Of a DNA stretch of 64,000 nt, positions 50,484-59,029 are shown piece by piece. The notes below the pieces were generated by a model. It saw nothing but the letters and a program-made list of their open reading frames with translations, was not told the DNA's origin and ran no database searches. The stretch is from Bacillota bacterium (GTDB taxonomy: Bacteria; Bacillota; Clostridia; Oscillospirales; Acutalibacteraceae): positions 1 through 64,000 of the forward strand of contig JAKJCA010000006.1 in NCBI GenBank assembly GCA_022706685.1, read 5' to 3'. The translations under genes were made by a program, and so were the position numbers. How positions within the stretch are numbered: position 1 is the stretch's first letter; each line of letters begins with the position of its first letter.

Positions 50484-50512
50484 TTGACAAAATCAATTAT
50501 CTCCAACATACT
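50484..50512 (+). promoter_or_regulatory. Promoter of four-helix-bundle gene 2
   Basis: TTGACA (50484-50489), 17-base spacer, CATACT (50507-50512), giving a leader of about 13 bases. Confidence 0.65.
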
Positions 50513-50531
50513 TGATCGAGGCGGTGATAAT

Positions 50532-50897
50532 ATGCGAAAAGATAAGTTGTCCGAACAATCCATGAATTTCTCCATTGCAATCATCGGCCTTGTCAAAGAA
50601 TTAAAAACAAAGAAAGAGTCGATTATTTGCAGCCAGATCGGCAGAAGCGGTACTTCCATCGGAGCCAATATCCGCGAGGCGCAATATGCTCATGGAAAGG
50701 CAGATTTTATAGCAAAACTTCAAATAGCCTTGAAAGAATCCAATGAAACCGGTTATTGGCTTGAATTGCTCTGCAAGACCAAATACATCAATGAAACGCA
50801 ATATAAAGAACTTGATGCTATGTGCACAAGCCTGCGCGTGATGCTCATCTCCTCCGTCAACACCGCGAAAGAGAAGCAGGGCGGAGCGGAAAAATAA
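50532..50897 (+). CDS. Four-helix-bundle protein (S23/IVP family, Avd-like), copy 2
   Basis: A 121-residue homologue of the protein at 16535. The shared core is GRSGTSIGANIREAQYA near residues 37-53 and DFIAKLQIALKESNETGYWLELL. A Lys/Gln-rich tail follows. ATG 50532 is preceded by GAGGCGGTGATAAT and its promoter lies just upstream; an earlier TTG is inside the -35 box and is rejected. Low GC against its surroundings. As with copy 1, the gene stands directly downstream of a hairpin array that itself begins at a tRNA terminator, so protein and array are probably parts of one element. Confidence 0.88.
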   Translation: MRKDKLSEQSMNFSIAIIGLVKELKTKKESIICSQIGRSGTSIGANIREAQYAHGKADFIAKLQIALKESNETGYWLELLCKTKYINETQYKELDAMCTSLRVMLISSVNTAKEKQGGAEK

Positions 50898-50999
50898 CCG
50901 GCCTTTCCGGCGCCAAGCCCCGGAATTATGATAAAATAACAAACCGAAAAGGCGGGCGGGACTGCCCGTAAAAGAAAAAACCACAAATCGGGGTGCTGC

Positions 51000-51755
51000 A
51001 TGGGCCGTTTGATTGTTTCACTTTCCAGTACATTGGCCCTGACGGGCGCGGCCGGGGCAAAAAGGGCGTTGCGCAACAGCGGGGCGCAGATTCCGGCAGG
51101 GTTCACCGTGACCGCGCACACCGGGGCGATGCTGACGCCGCCCAATTCCCTGCGGTCCATCCGCGCTTCCATCGAGGCCGGGGCCGACATCGTCGAGGTT
51201 GACGTGACCTTCCGCAAAGACGGAACCGTTGTCATCATTCACAGCGAAACTCCGGGCGACGGCGAGGGCGTGCCGTTTGAACAGGCCGCCGCCCTGCTGG
51301 CCGAAAACGCCGGGGTTCGGGTCAATCTGGACCTCAAGGCCTTTTGGAACACCGCCGCGGTGCAGGAAATCCTCGCGCGCCGCAACCTGCTGGAGAGGGC
51401 TTTCTATACGGGCGTTTGCGCCGAAAACGTGCCGCCCGTCCGCGAGGGCTCGCCGCTCGTGGCTTATTATGTCAACGATTCGGTCGATAAAGCCAACCTG
51501 GAAAATGAAGAATTCCTGCGCGCCTACGCCGAAAAAATCGCCGGCCTGGGAGCCGTCGGGCTCAACACCCGTTTCGACGGCGTCAGCAAAACGCTGTGCG
51601 CCGTCATGCACGCGCACGGGCTGCTCGTTTCCGCCTGGACCGTCGACAAACTCGGCGACCAGCTGCGCATGCTCGCGTGCGGCGTCGACAACATCACGAC
51701 GAAGAACCCCGTCAAACTCCGGACGCTGCTCGAAACGGTGAAAAACGGGGCGTGA
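51000..51755 (+). CDS. Glycerophosphodiester phosphodiesterase-like protein (degenerate site)
   Basis: A 251-residue GDPD-fold protein. TVTAHTGAMLTPPNSLRSIRASIEAGADIVEVDVTFRKDGTVVIIHS spans residues 36-82. Normal enzymes have H-R-G and E-N-T here; this one has H-T-G and P-N-S, while E-V-D and the later His are kept. VRVNLDLKA near residue 102 and SAWTVDKLGDQLRMLACGVDNITTKNP near residue 213 are ordinary. The loss of the Arg and first Glu suggests altered or lost activity. The first 20 residues are weakly hydrophobic but not a clear signal. The ribosome site is weak. Confidence 0.75.
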   Translation: MGRLIVSLSSTLALTGAAGAKRALRNSGAQIPAGFTVTAHTGAMLTPPNSLRSIRASIEAGADIVEVDVTFRKDGTVVIIHSETPGDGEGVPFEQAAALLAENAGVRVNLDLKAFWNTAAVQEILARRNLLERAFYTGVCAENVPPVREGSPLVAYYVNDSVDKANLENEEFLRAYAEKIAGLGAVGLNTRFDGVSKTLCAVMHAHGLLVSAWTVDKLGDQLRMLACGVDNITTKNPVKLRTLLETVKNGA

Positions 51756-51950
51756 CCCGGCCTGCCTTGACCCGGCATTCCCGACGTTTCCGACGATGAA
51801 GCGCGGCGGATTTCTCCGCCGCGCTTGCGTCCTGCCCGGGCCAGGAACGCGCGGGGCCGGACAGGCATATTCAAATTGACTTTTTTGCCGGCAGTCCCTT
51901 TGGGACGCCGGTCAAATCACAGCGACGCCGCGCGGGCCGCCGTTTGTTTG

Positions 51951-52256
51951 TCAGGCTTCCCGTATCCGGCTGACAAAGTCGGGGTTGACCAGCTGCGTTC
52001 CCTTTTTTGTTTGAATCCGCAGCCAGCCGTCTTCCTCCGCCTCGATAACGCCTTTGACGGCGTTATTCTCGAACGTGTACACCACGCACTCCTTGCCCAA
52101 AAAACGCTTGATTGCCTCCGTCATGCGAAAGCCCTCCCTGTTCGAATGTTTTTTCCTGAGGATGATTTTTCTCATCATTTGCCGCCGGTTGCGCAGCAGG
52201 GCCATAACAATCACCAGGATGATGACCAAATAAACCCCAATTAAACCGTTGTTCAA
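51951..52256 (-). CDS. Small membrane-anchored protein with a beta-rich C-terminal domain
   Basis: The frame gives a 101-residue protein from TTG 52256, which has GGAGGCGGTGCGG directly upstream: one helix (GLIGVYLVIILVIVMALL), a basic stretch RNRRQMMRKIILRKKHSNR, then MTEAIKRFLGKECVVYTFENNAVKGVIEAEEDGWLRIQTKKGT, a small SH3/Sm-like beta domain. A second start at ATG 52124 also has a good site (GGGAGGGC) and would give only the 57-residue soluble domain; both forms may exist. No known function. Confidence 0.6.
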   Translation of the reverse strand: MNNGLIGVYLVIILVIVMALLRNRRQMMRKIILRKKHSNREGFRMTEAIKRFLGKECVVYTFENNAVKGVIEAEEDGWLRIQTKKGTQLVNPDFVSRIREA

Positions 52257-52336
52257 CCGCACCGCCTCCGTTGATGACGTTCCTGCCGCAAAATCATAGC
52301 AGGAGAACCCGTACCGTACAAGCGCCTTTACCGGCG

Positions 52337-55054
52337 CTACTTCACCAAATCGAACGAATCGAACACCTCGTAACCGGCTTCGTTGTCCGCGACGCACAGC
52401 GACCGGACTGCAATCTTGTCGTCGGACACGTTGAGAATCGACACGCTCGGGGTTTTGCTGTCGTACACGGCGTTCCAGATATCCCGGTGCAGCGCCCAAT
52501 CGTGGTGCGACGCGCCGCCCGACGTGGCGCACTGCAGATAGGTGACGCCGCTCGATGCGGAAATGACCGGGCCGGCGTCGAGCGTCTCGCGGTTCTTGAT
52601 GGTGGCGCGCTGGAAGGTATGGTCGTGGCCCGAAATCAGCATGTCGATGCCGGCGGTGTTGAAGAAATCGCCCCACTTGATCTCTTCCGCGGCCGAGTTG
52701 ATGAAGCAGGTGTAGGGCCCCTCGTGGGTCAAGACGATTTTCCATTTCATCGCCGTTTTTTGGATCACTTTGCTCATCCAGTCCATCACGACGCGGTCGT
52801 CGCCGTAGCCGCCGGCCGCTGAAATGAACAGCGTGTTGTTCAGTTCGGCATAGTAGAACAGCCCGTCCGGCGCGCCCGCCGGCCCGTTGGCCGGGTTGAC
52901 GTGCGTCAGGCGGTAATTTTCGCCGGTGCCGTCGCTTAAATCGTGGTTGCCGATGACGCCGAGGGTCGGATAGGTCCCGTGCAGGCCGCCGCCGTCGGCG
53001 AAATAGGCCAGCCAGTCGTCGTACACGCCGCCGGCGGAGACAAAATCGCCCGCGTGGGCGAAAAACGCGAGGCCGGGGTCGTATTTCAGCGCGGCGCGCA
53101 TGGCCTCGCCGCAGACGTCGTGCGTGTCGGCCAGCACGGCGAAGGAGAACGCGCCGGCGGCCGGGACGGTTTTGAAAACCCCCGTTTCGCTCCAGGTCCC
53201 GCCGCAGCCGATTTGATACAGGTACTCCGCGCCGGGTTCCAGGCCGGACAAGCGGACGCAATAGCCGTTGACCTCGCTCGGTTCGCCCCGGTAGGTGCTG
53301 AAACTGTTGCGTCGTTCGGCTTTGAGGACGGGGCCGTCGGGCGGCAGTTCCTTTTTGCCGGGCGTTTTGAGCGCGTAACGGAAAAGCGTTTCGGTGATGG
53401 CGACGCCGGTCTGCCAGGATAACGTCAGATGCGAACAGTCCTTTCCGCAGGCGGCGTTGACGTTGACCGGCCGGGTAAAGCCCGGGTCGACGCTGACGGC
53501 ATAACGCGCGGTGATGCTGAAGCGGTCGGCCTTGCGGGCGTACAAGTCGAGTTTTGTCCCGACGACGCCGGCAATGCCGGGGACGGCCAGACGGCCGTCG
53601 GCGCCGGTTTCTCCCGGGTACTCGATGCCCGAGCGGCGCTCGCCGACCTTGGCGCCCTCTGCCGGCTGCCCGCCGGCGCCGGTCACGGTGAACACGGTGT
53701 CGCAGCCAGCGCAAAGCCGCTCGACAGCCAGGCGAAGGCCGGGCGCGACGGCGATTTCGGCGTCGGCAAAGCAGAAGGGTTCGGGCTCGCCGCCGCAGGC
53801 GAATTGCGCCTCGCGGCAGACGATGGCGGTGTCCCGGGGGCTGTCGAGCGCGGACGCCGCGGTAAAACTTAGCGCCGCGAGCTCAAAATCGCCGCTGTTT
53901 CCGCCGGCGTCCAGTTCCAGGGAAACAAGGCCGTTTTCCCTTTCAACCTTCGCGGATACGCCCGGCGCGGGGAGGACAAAGTCTTCGGCGGGCGTCAGCA
54001 GTTCGCCGTCATAAAGAAGCGCCGCCGATAGTTTCGCGCCTTTCGGGGCGCCTTCCATCGCCAGCCGGCAGTTTACGCAGCCGCCGAACTCCACCGCAGA
54101 CGGAACGCTCAGGCGCGGCCGCGGCGCGCGGGAAGCGACCTCAAAAAAGCGTTTGGCCTGCGTCCGGTTGCCCGCCCGGTCGAAGGCGGCGATTTCCAGC
54201 CGGTGCGGGCCGCCGCACAGGGCGAAGTCCGGGGTAAACGTCAGCATATATCCGTTGCCGGAGGGTTCGACGGCGATGTTGTTTTGGTGGCGTATGCCGT
54301 CGATCGTCACTTCGACGCGTTGAGGGTCGACGCCCGACGCGGCGCAGCCGTTCTCCCCGTCGTCCGGGTCGGAAAGCAGGGCGGTCACCTCGGGGAAGCC
54401 GGGCCGGCCGGGCAGTTCCAGGCAGGATATTTGCGCGATTTCGGGTTCGACGGCGTCGAAATCGATGCCGCCGTAGACCGCCATGATGTCGTCGATATAC
54501 AGGGTGCCGTGGATAGTTTGACTGCCGGTGAGCATGCGCGCCGGGTAGGCGATATAGAAGGGGAGTTTGAACCTCGGCGGGATGTCCATCATGACAAACT
54601 TCCAGCCGGTCCATTCCAGGTCGCCGCAGGTGACCTCCACCTCGTTGCCGTCGGCGTCGATGAACATGCCGTTGAACCAGGCGTCATTGGCGTCGCCGTA
54701 GACCCACATGCCCAGGTGGGTGGGGTATTCGCCCTCGGGAATCACCAGCGCGAAGGGGTCGTTTCGGATGCCCGAAGCCAGCGTCGGATATCGGTTGTCG
54801 CTCGCCCAGGTGTTGAAATAGGCTCGGCGGCTGCCGCCCTCGGTGGTCTCGTAGCGGAAGTCGTAGTCGAACTTCAGCGCGTAATTGCCGCTGCGGACGA
54901 TATGCGGGTGGGTCTGCCGGCTGACGATTTCGACCGATGCGCAGGTTTTTTCCCCGCGGGAACCCCAGCGGCGTCCGGTCCCTTCCGCCGCGGTCCGCGC
55001 CGACTCGAAATCTTCCAGCAACAGGGGCGGGCGGGTCATTCTGTTCGAGGCCAT
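52337..55054 (-). CDS. Large calcineurin-like metallophosphoesterase with N-terminal beta domains
   Basis: A 905-residue protein. Residues 1-210 look like a jelly-roll (LLLEDFESARTA, TLYIDDIMAVYGG); about 220-600 hold Ig-like beta domains; a purple-acid-phosphatase-type N domain (CSHLTLSWQTGVAITETLFRYA, LEPGAEYLYQIG) precedes the catalytic domain with AVLADTHD, AHAGDFVSAGG, GNHDLS, VLTHEGPY and ISGHDHTFQRA, which supply the two-metal site. No signal peptide is seen at MASNRMTRPP, odd for such a domain set. Start ATG 55054 follows AAGGAGCAAGAC. Confidence 0.8.
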   Translation of the reverse strand: MASNRMTRPPLLLEDFESARTAAEGTGRRWGSRGEKTCASVEIVSRQTHPHIVRSGNYALKFDYDFRYETTEGGSRRAYFNTWASDNRYPTLASGIRNDPFALVIPEGEYPTHLGMWVYGDANDAWFNGMFIDADGNEVEVTCGDLEWTGWKFVMMDIPPRFKLPFYIAYPARMLTGSQTIHGTLYIDDIMAVYGGIDFDAVEPEIAQISCLELPGRPGFPEVTALLSDPDDGENGCAASGVDPQRVEVTIDGIRHQNNIAVEPSGNGYMLTFTPDFALCGGPHRLEIAAFDRAGNRTQAKRFFEVASRAPRPRLSVPSAVEFGGCVNCRLAMEGAPKGAKLSAALLYDGELLTPAEDFVLPAPGVSAKVERENGLVSLELDAGGNSGDFELAALSFTAASALDSPRDTAIVCREAQFACGGEPEPFCFADAEIAVAPGLRLAVERLCAGCDTVFTVTGAGGQPAEGAKVGERRSGIEYPGETGADGRLAVPGIAGVVGTKLDLYARKADRFSITARYAVSVDPGFTRPVNVNAACGKDCSHLTLSWQTGVAITETLFRYALKTPGKKELPPDGPVLKAERRNSFSTYRGEPSEVNGYCVRLSGLEPGAEYLYQIGCGGTWSETGVFKTVPAAGAFSFAVLADTHDVCGEAMRAALKYDPGLAFFAHAGDFVSAGGVYDDWLAYFADGGGLHGTYPTLGVIGNHDLSDGTGENYRLTHVNPANGPAGAPDGLFYYAELNNTLFISAAGGYGDDRVVMDWMSKVIQKTAMKWKIVLTHEGPYTCFINSAAEEIKWGDFFNTAGIDMLISGHDHTFQRATIKNRETLDAGPVISASSGVTYLQCATSGGASHHDWALHRDIWNAVYDSKTPSVSILNVSDDKIAVRSLCVADNEAGYEVFDSFDLVK

Positions 55055-55181
55055 GTCTTGCTCCTTGGTTTGTATTCGCGGCGTTGCGCGGCATTTCAAT
55101 ATACTATACTAAACGCGGGCCCAAAGGGCAACTCTCCGCGCGTCGCGCGGGCCCGCAGGCGCGTTTTTTGCGCCGGATTGT

Positions 55182-55189
55182 GTTATACT
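55182..55189 (+). promoter_or_regulatory. Extended -10 promoter of the lipoprotein gene
   Basis: TGT-TATACT forms a TGn extended -10; the -35 region is poor. Confidence 0.45.
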
Positions 55190-55207
55190 GGACATATACG
55201 GCTAAGT

Positions 55208-55233
55208 GCCGGAACCGCCGGAACAGTTCCGGC
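55208..55233 (+). repeat. Nested inverted repeat in the lipoprotein leader
   Basis: GCCGGAAC (55208-55215) faces GTTCCGGC (55226-55233), and a perfect inner GGAAC-A-GTTCC (55220-55230) competes with it. The two folds are exclusive, so it could be an operator or a small RNA switch. Confidence 0.4.
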
Positions 55234-55252
55234 GCAAACGGGGGCCGCCGAT

Positions 55253-55987
55253 ATGAAAAAAGCATTTTGTTTCGTTCTTGTCTTCGCCCTTTCGGCGTTT
55301 TTGTGCGCCTGTGCCGCCGGCGGCGAAAGCACGACGGCCGCTTCCGCTCAAACGACAACGGCCGCGGAAAAAGCGCAGACCGTCGGCACCCCCTGTTCGA
55401 AGGACGGCGTCGACGCCTTTATCGCCGTTTTGAAGGAAAAGCAAAAGCAGGGTTCCATCGAGGATTTCCCTTTCAGCGGGGACCTCTGCTACAACGTCAC
55501 GCCGGACAGCCTGAAAGAGGAAACCGGCGGCGCGATTTTCAAGTTCGGCGATTCCGGCCAAACCCTTCTGCTGCTCGGCGGCAGCGTGTACGGATTGGGC
55601 TCGTATTTCGGCGGCGACGGGCTGACGAGCGCCGTGCCCTGCGATTTTGACGGCGACGGGAAGAAAGACATTCTTTACACCTATTCGTGGGGGTCGGGCA
55701 TTCACCGCTCGCACCTCGCTGTTTTCAACACGCGGACCAAAGAGAGCGCGGAACTTTACAACACGCTTGATAAAAACGATTTGTCGAAAAGCGGCATGGA
55801 TATCATTGTCAGCAAACTGCCGGGTACTTCGTCCGACGCAGGCACGCCGTTTGACTATATCGTCTATTCCGCTGAAATAACGGTTCAAGACAACAACTTC
55901 GCCTCGCTTCAATACACGCAACCAGGGGTGTTCGGTTCGGTGAAAGCGGTGGACGGTGTTCCGGTGTTTGTCAAAGCGCAGCCGTAA
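55253..55987 (+). CDS. Lipoprotein with an EF-hand-like repeat, function unknown
   Basis: A 244-residue protein: signal peptide KKAFCFVLVFALSAFLCAC with lipobox Cys near residue 20, a Thr/Ala-rich linker, then a compact domain. CDFDGDGKKDILYTYSWGSG near residue 143 resembles the calcium-binding D-x-D-x-D-G-x-x-D loop of FG-GAP/VCBS repeats. No catalytic motif is seen. ATG 55253 is preceded by GGGGGCCGCCG; the longer upstream frame overlaps the divergent gene and is not used. Confidence 0.75.
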   Translation: MKKAFCFVLVFALSAFLCACAAGGESTTAASAQTTTAAEKAQTVGTPCSKDGVDAFIAVLKEKQKQGSIEDFPFSGDLCYNVTPDSLKEETGGAIFKFGDSGQTLLLLGGSVYGLGSYFGGDGLTSAVPCDFDGDGKKDILYTYSWGSGIHRSHLAVFNTRTKESAELYNTLDKNDLSKSGMDIIVSKLPGTSSDAGTPFDYIVYSAEITVQDNNFASLQYTQPGVFGSVKAVDGVPVFVKAQP

Positions 55988-56002
55988 ACCAAGGGACTGT
56001 CC

Positions 56003-56962
56003 TTGGCAAGGGGGTGGGTCATAACGCAAAACGGTTATATTTCCGTCATCGGCGGGGCGAACATCGACATCGCCGGCCGGCCTTATCAAAAACTGATTCG
56101 CGCGGATTCGAACCCGGGCGAAGTGACCCTTTCCGCCGGCGGCGTGGGCAGGAATATCGCCGAGAACCTTGCGCGGCTGGGGGCGCACGTCAAACTCTTC
56201 ACCGCCGTCGGCCGCGATATGTACGGCGATAAAATCATCGACGAAGCGCGGCGCGCGGGCATCGATGTCAGCCATATCAAACAAACGGACCTGGCCGGCA
56301 CCGGCTTTTACCTCGCCGTGCTCGACGCGGCAGGGGACATGGACGTGGCCGTGTCGTCGATGGGCATTATGGACCACCTCGACACCGCTTACCTTGACGC
56401 GAACCGCGACGTCATCGCCGGCAGCCGGGCGGTGGTTTTTGACACCAACCTCGGGGAAGAAACGCTGCGGCACGGCGCCGAACTGTTCCGCGGCAACAGC
56501 CTGTATCTCGACACCGTCTCGCACACCAAATCGCTGCGCGCCAAAGATTTTATCGGCCTGTTCGGCACCATCAAGCCCAACCGCATCGAGGCCGAAGCGC
56601 TCAGCGGCGTCCGGATTGACGGCGAGGCCGCCCTGCGGCGCGCCGCGGCCTATTTTCACGGGCAGGGCGTGCGCAACGTCGTCATCACCCTGGGTTCGGA
56701 CGGCTCGTTTTACAGCGACGGCGCGCGCATGGGCGTCGTCAAATCCGCCAAGGTATTCCCCAAAAACGCGACGGGCGCGGGCGACGCCTTCCAAGCCGCG
56801 CTCGTGTACGCGCAGCTGGAGGGCATGGGCCTGGCGGACGCGGTGCGCTTCGCCACGGGGGCGGCGCTGGTCGCGATGGACTCCGCCGGCACCATCAATA
56901 CGGACATGTCGCCGGAGACGGCGGCAGCGGCCATGACACATTTGGAGGAGACGATATGGTAA
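56003..56962 (+). CDS. psuK: PfkB family kinase, probable pseudouridine kinase
   Basis: A 319-residue ribokinase-fold kinase. [15 protein letters not shown] near residue 18, [16 protein letters not shown] near residue 47 (PfkB signature 1) and [18 protein letters not shown] near residue 253 (signature 2 with catalytic Asp) are clear. It is directly followed by psuG with a seven-base overlap, which makes pseudouridine phosphorylation the most likely role. Start TTG 56003 follows AAGGGACTGTCC. Confidence 0.88.
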   Translation: MARGWVITQNGYISVIGGANIDIAGRPYQKLIRADSNPGEVTLSAGGVGRNIAENLARLGAHVKLFTAVGRDMYGDKIIDEARRAGIDVSHIKQTDLAGTGFYLAVLDAAGDMDVAVSSMGIMDHLDTAYLDANRDVIAGSRAVVFDTNLGEETLRHGAELFRGNSLYLDTVSHTKSLRAKDFIGLFGTIKPNRIEAEALSGVRIDGEAALRRAAAYFHGQGVRNVVITLGSDGSFYSDGARMGVVKSAKVFPKNATGAGDAFQAALVYAQLEGMGLADAVRFATGAALVAMDSAGTINTDMSPETAAAAMTHLEETIW

Positions 56963-57864
56963 AGCAATACCTTGAAACGAACCCGGAAGTCCGGGCGGCG
57001 CTCGAAACGGGCGGCGCGGTGGTCGCGCTGGAGTCGACGATCATTTCCCACGGCATGCCCTACCCGAAAAATGTGGAAACCGCGCTCGAGACAGAGCGCA
57101 TCATCCGCGAAAACGGCGCGGTGCCCGCGACGGTCGGCATCATCGGCGGCAAACTGAAAGCAGGCCTGACCGAAGATGAAATCGAACACATGGGCAAATC
57201 GCCGGACATCGCCAAAGTCTCGCGGCGCGACCTCGCCTATATCGCGGCCAAGGGGCTCGACGGCGCGACGACGGTCGCCGCCACGATGATGATCGCGCGC
57301 ATGGCGGGCATCGGCATTTTCGCCACGGGCGGCATCGGCGGCGTGCACCGCGGCGCGGAAACGACGATGGATATTTCCGCCGACCTCGAGGAACTCGCCC
57401 GGACGGACGTCGCCGTCGTGTGCGCGGGGGCGAAATCCATCCTCGACATCGGCCTGACGCTCGAATACCTCGAGACCAAAGGCGTGCCGGTGTACGGCTA
57501 TCAAACCGGCGAAATGCCCGCGTTCTATACCCGCGAAAGCGGCTTCAAGGCCGACTACCGCTTCGAAACGCCGGAGGAAATGGCCGGTATCTTAAAGACA
57601 AAACGGGCGCTCGGCCTCACGGGGGGCGTGCTGGTGGTCAACCCGATACCGGAGCAATACTCGATGGACCGCGAGGCGATTACCGCCGTCATCGACAGGG
57701 CCGTTGCCGAAGCGGAGAAGCGGGGCATCCGCGGCAAAAAACTGACGCCCTTCCTGCTTTCGGAAATCAAGGAAGTGACTGGCGGGGACTCGCTGGAGGC
57801 GAACATCCAGCTTGTGTACAACAACGCGCGCCTGGCCGCGCAAATCGCAAGGGCAGCCGTTTGA
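56956..57864 (+). CDS. psuG: Pseudouridine-5'-phosphate glycosidase
   Basis: A 302-residue enzyme that splits pseudouridine 5'-phosphate into uracil and ribose 5-phosphate. Conserved blocks: [17 protein letters not shown] near residue 23 (catalytic Glu), [34 protein letters not shown] (catalytic Lys region) and [15 protein letters not shown] near residue 122. With psuK it forms a complete pseudouridine salvage pair for modified RNA breakdown products. Confidence 0.95.
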   Translation: MVKQYLETNPEVRAALETGGAVVALESTIISHGMPYPKNVETALETERIIRENGAVPATVGIIGGKLKAGLTEDEIEHMGKSPDIAKVSRRDLAYIAAKGLDGATTVAATMMIARMAGIGIFATGGIGGVHRGAETTMDISADLEELARTDVAVVCAGAKSILDIGLTLEYLETKGVPVYGYQTGEMPAFYTRESGFKADYRFETPEEMAGILKTKRALGLTGGVLVVNPIPEQYSMDREAITAVIDRAVAEAEKRGIRGKKLTPFLLSEIKEVTGGDSLEANIQLVYNNARLAAQIARAAV

Positions 57865-57904
57865 CGGGCAAAGCGTCTGATTTGAAACACCGGGAGGTTT
57901 GTTT

Positions 57905-58687
57905 TTGAGACTGCTGATTTTCGGCACCTGTTCGGGCACGGAGCCGTACCCGGGGAGGCACCACACGTCGTTCGCCGTCGAGCGGGGCGGCAACCTGTAC
58001 TGGTTCGACGCGGGCGAGGGCTGCTCCTACACCGCCTGCTGCATGGGCGTCGACCTGATGCAAACGCGCAAAATCGTCATCTCGCACACGCACATGGACC
58101 ACATCGGCGGCCTGGGCAACCTGCTGTGGAACATCCGCAAAATCAACGAGCGGACCGGGGCTTTCGCAGGCCGCGATTTGGAACTGCTGATCCCCGACAT
58201 CAGGGCGTGGGAAGGGCTGCTGGCCATGCTGCAGACGACGGAGGGCGGTTTCAGCCGCAACTTTACTTTAAGCGCGCGAGAGTTCGGCGACGGCCTGCTG
58301 TTTGACGACGGCGGCTTGCGCGTCGCCGCGCTGCACAACAGCCATCTGCGCCGGGACCTGACCGCCGGCGGCCGCTGGCTGTCGTTCGGCTTCCTCATCG
58401 AGGCGGACGGCAAATCGATCGTCTACTCCGGCGACACCGGCGGCATCGGCGACTTTGCCGAACTGCTGACGCCGCGCCGCGACATCCTCTTAATGGAAAC
58501 GGGGCACCACGACCCCGTCGCCTTCGCAAAGCAGCTCGCCGCGCGCGCGGACTGCCCCGGGCGGCTGCTGTTCATCCACCACGGGCGGCACATCCTCGAC
58601 TCATTCACGCGCGTCCAGCGCGAGGTCCGCGACCTGCTCGGGGACCGGGCGCAAATCCTCGCCGACAGGACCGTTATTGAGTTGTAA
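57905..58687 (+). CDS. MBL-fold metallohydrolase (RNase Z-like)
   Basis: A 260-residue metallo-beta-lactamase-fold protein. The zinc motif VISHTHMDHIGGLGNL is near residue 60; later ligands are LHNSHL near residue 146, YSGDTGGIGDF near residue 178 and FIHHGRH near residue 223. Order and spacing fit the RNase Z/ElaC-like branch, but the exosite arm of true tRNase Z is missing, so the substrate is unknown. TTG 57905 is spaced correctly behind GGGAGG; TTG 57899 is too close to it. Confidence 0.82.
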   Translation: MRLLIFGTCSGTEPYPGRHHTSFAVERGGNLYWFDAGEGCSYTACCMGVDLMQTRKIVISHTHMDHIGGLGNLLWNIRKINERTGAFAGRDLELLIPDIRAWEGLLAMLQTTEGGFSRNFTLSAREFGDGLLFDDGGLRVAALHNSHLRRDLTAGGRWLSFGFLIEADGKSIVYSGDTGGIGDFAELLTPRRDILLMETGHHDPVAFAKQLAARADCPGRLLFIHHGRHILDSFTRVQREVRDLLGDRAQILADRTVIEL

Positions 58688-58698
58688 TACTATTCTGC

Positions 58699-58875
58699 AT
58701 TAAAAATGTAGATACATTTTTAATCGGCAAGCAAAGCTTGTCGCTGCGGCTGAAGCCGCAGGCAGCCAGCATTGAACGGTATCTCCGGCAGCTTGACTGC
58801 CGGTAGGAAGTCAAGCTGCCCCCGCTGTCTATAGACAGCGGATTAAAAAGATAGATTATATCTATCTTTTTAATG
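58699..58875 (+). repeat. Hairpin cluster R4 between the MBL and helicase genes
   Basis: A run of stem-loops: ATTAAAAATGTA/TACATTTTTAAT (58699-58724), CGGCAAGC/GCTTGTCG, CTGCGGC-TGAA-GCCGCAG (58744-58761), CCGGCAG-CTTGA-CTGCCGG (58785-58803), CGCTGTC-TATA-GACAGCG (58823-58840) and ATTAAAAAGATAGAT with its complement (to 58875). In addition 58787-58798 is perfectly complementary to 58809-58820, so one hairpin has an alternative partner, as in arrays R1-R3. The two outer hairpins share ATTAAAAA ends. It may be a fourth type of array or a structured RNA. Confidence 0.7.
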
Positions 58876-58945
58876 GAGATTAGTATAAGGCGCCTTTTTC
58901 GGCGCGACCGGCGCGCAAATCACCGCTCACGCAGGGCGGGGTGAT

Positions 58946-58974
58946 TTGACATCCCGCATCTTTTGGCATAGTAT
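58946..58974 (+). promoter_or_regulatory. Promoter of the DEAD-box helicase gene
   Basis: TTGACA (58946-58951), 17-base spacer, TAGTAT (58969-58974), leader of about 50 bases. Confidence 0.7.
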
Positions 58975-59029
58975 TACACAATTCGGCCAATTAAAATATT
59001 TGCCGGAAAAATATCAAACAGGAGAAAAC

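Noticed and set aside
16535..50897. A diversity-generating retroelement because of the Avd-like proteins
   Set aside because: No reverse transcriptase, template repeat or variable repeat is visible in the window.
51951..53714. A single long minus-strand gene joining the small membrane protein to upstream sequence
   Set aside because: The upstream part is a shifted-frame reading of the metallophosphoesterase gene; a ribosome site and TTG start at 52256 mark the real beginning.
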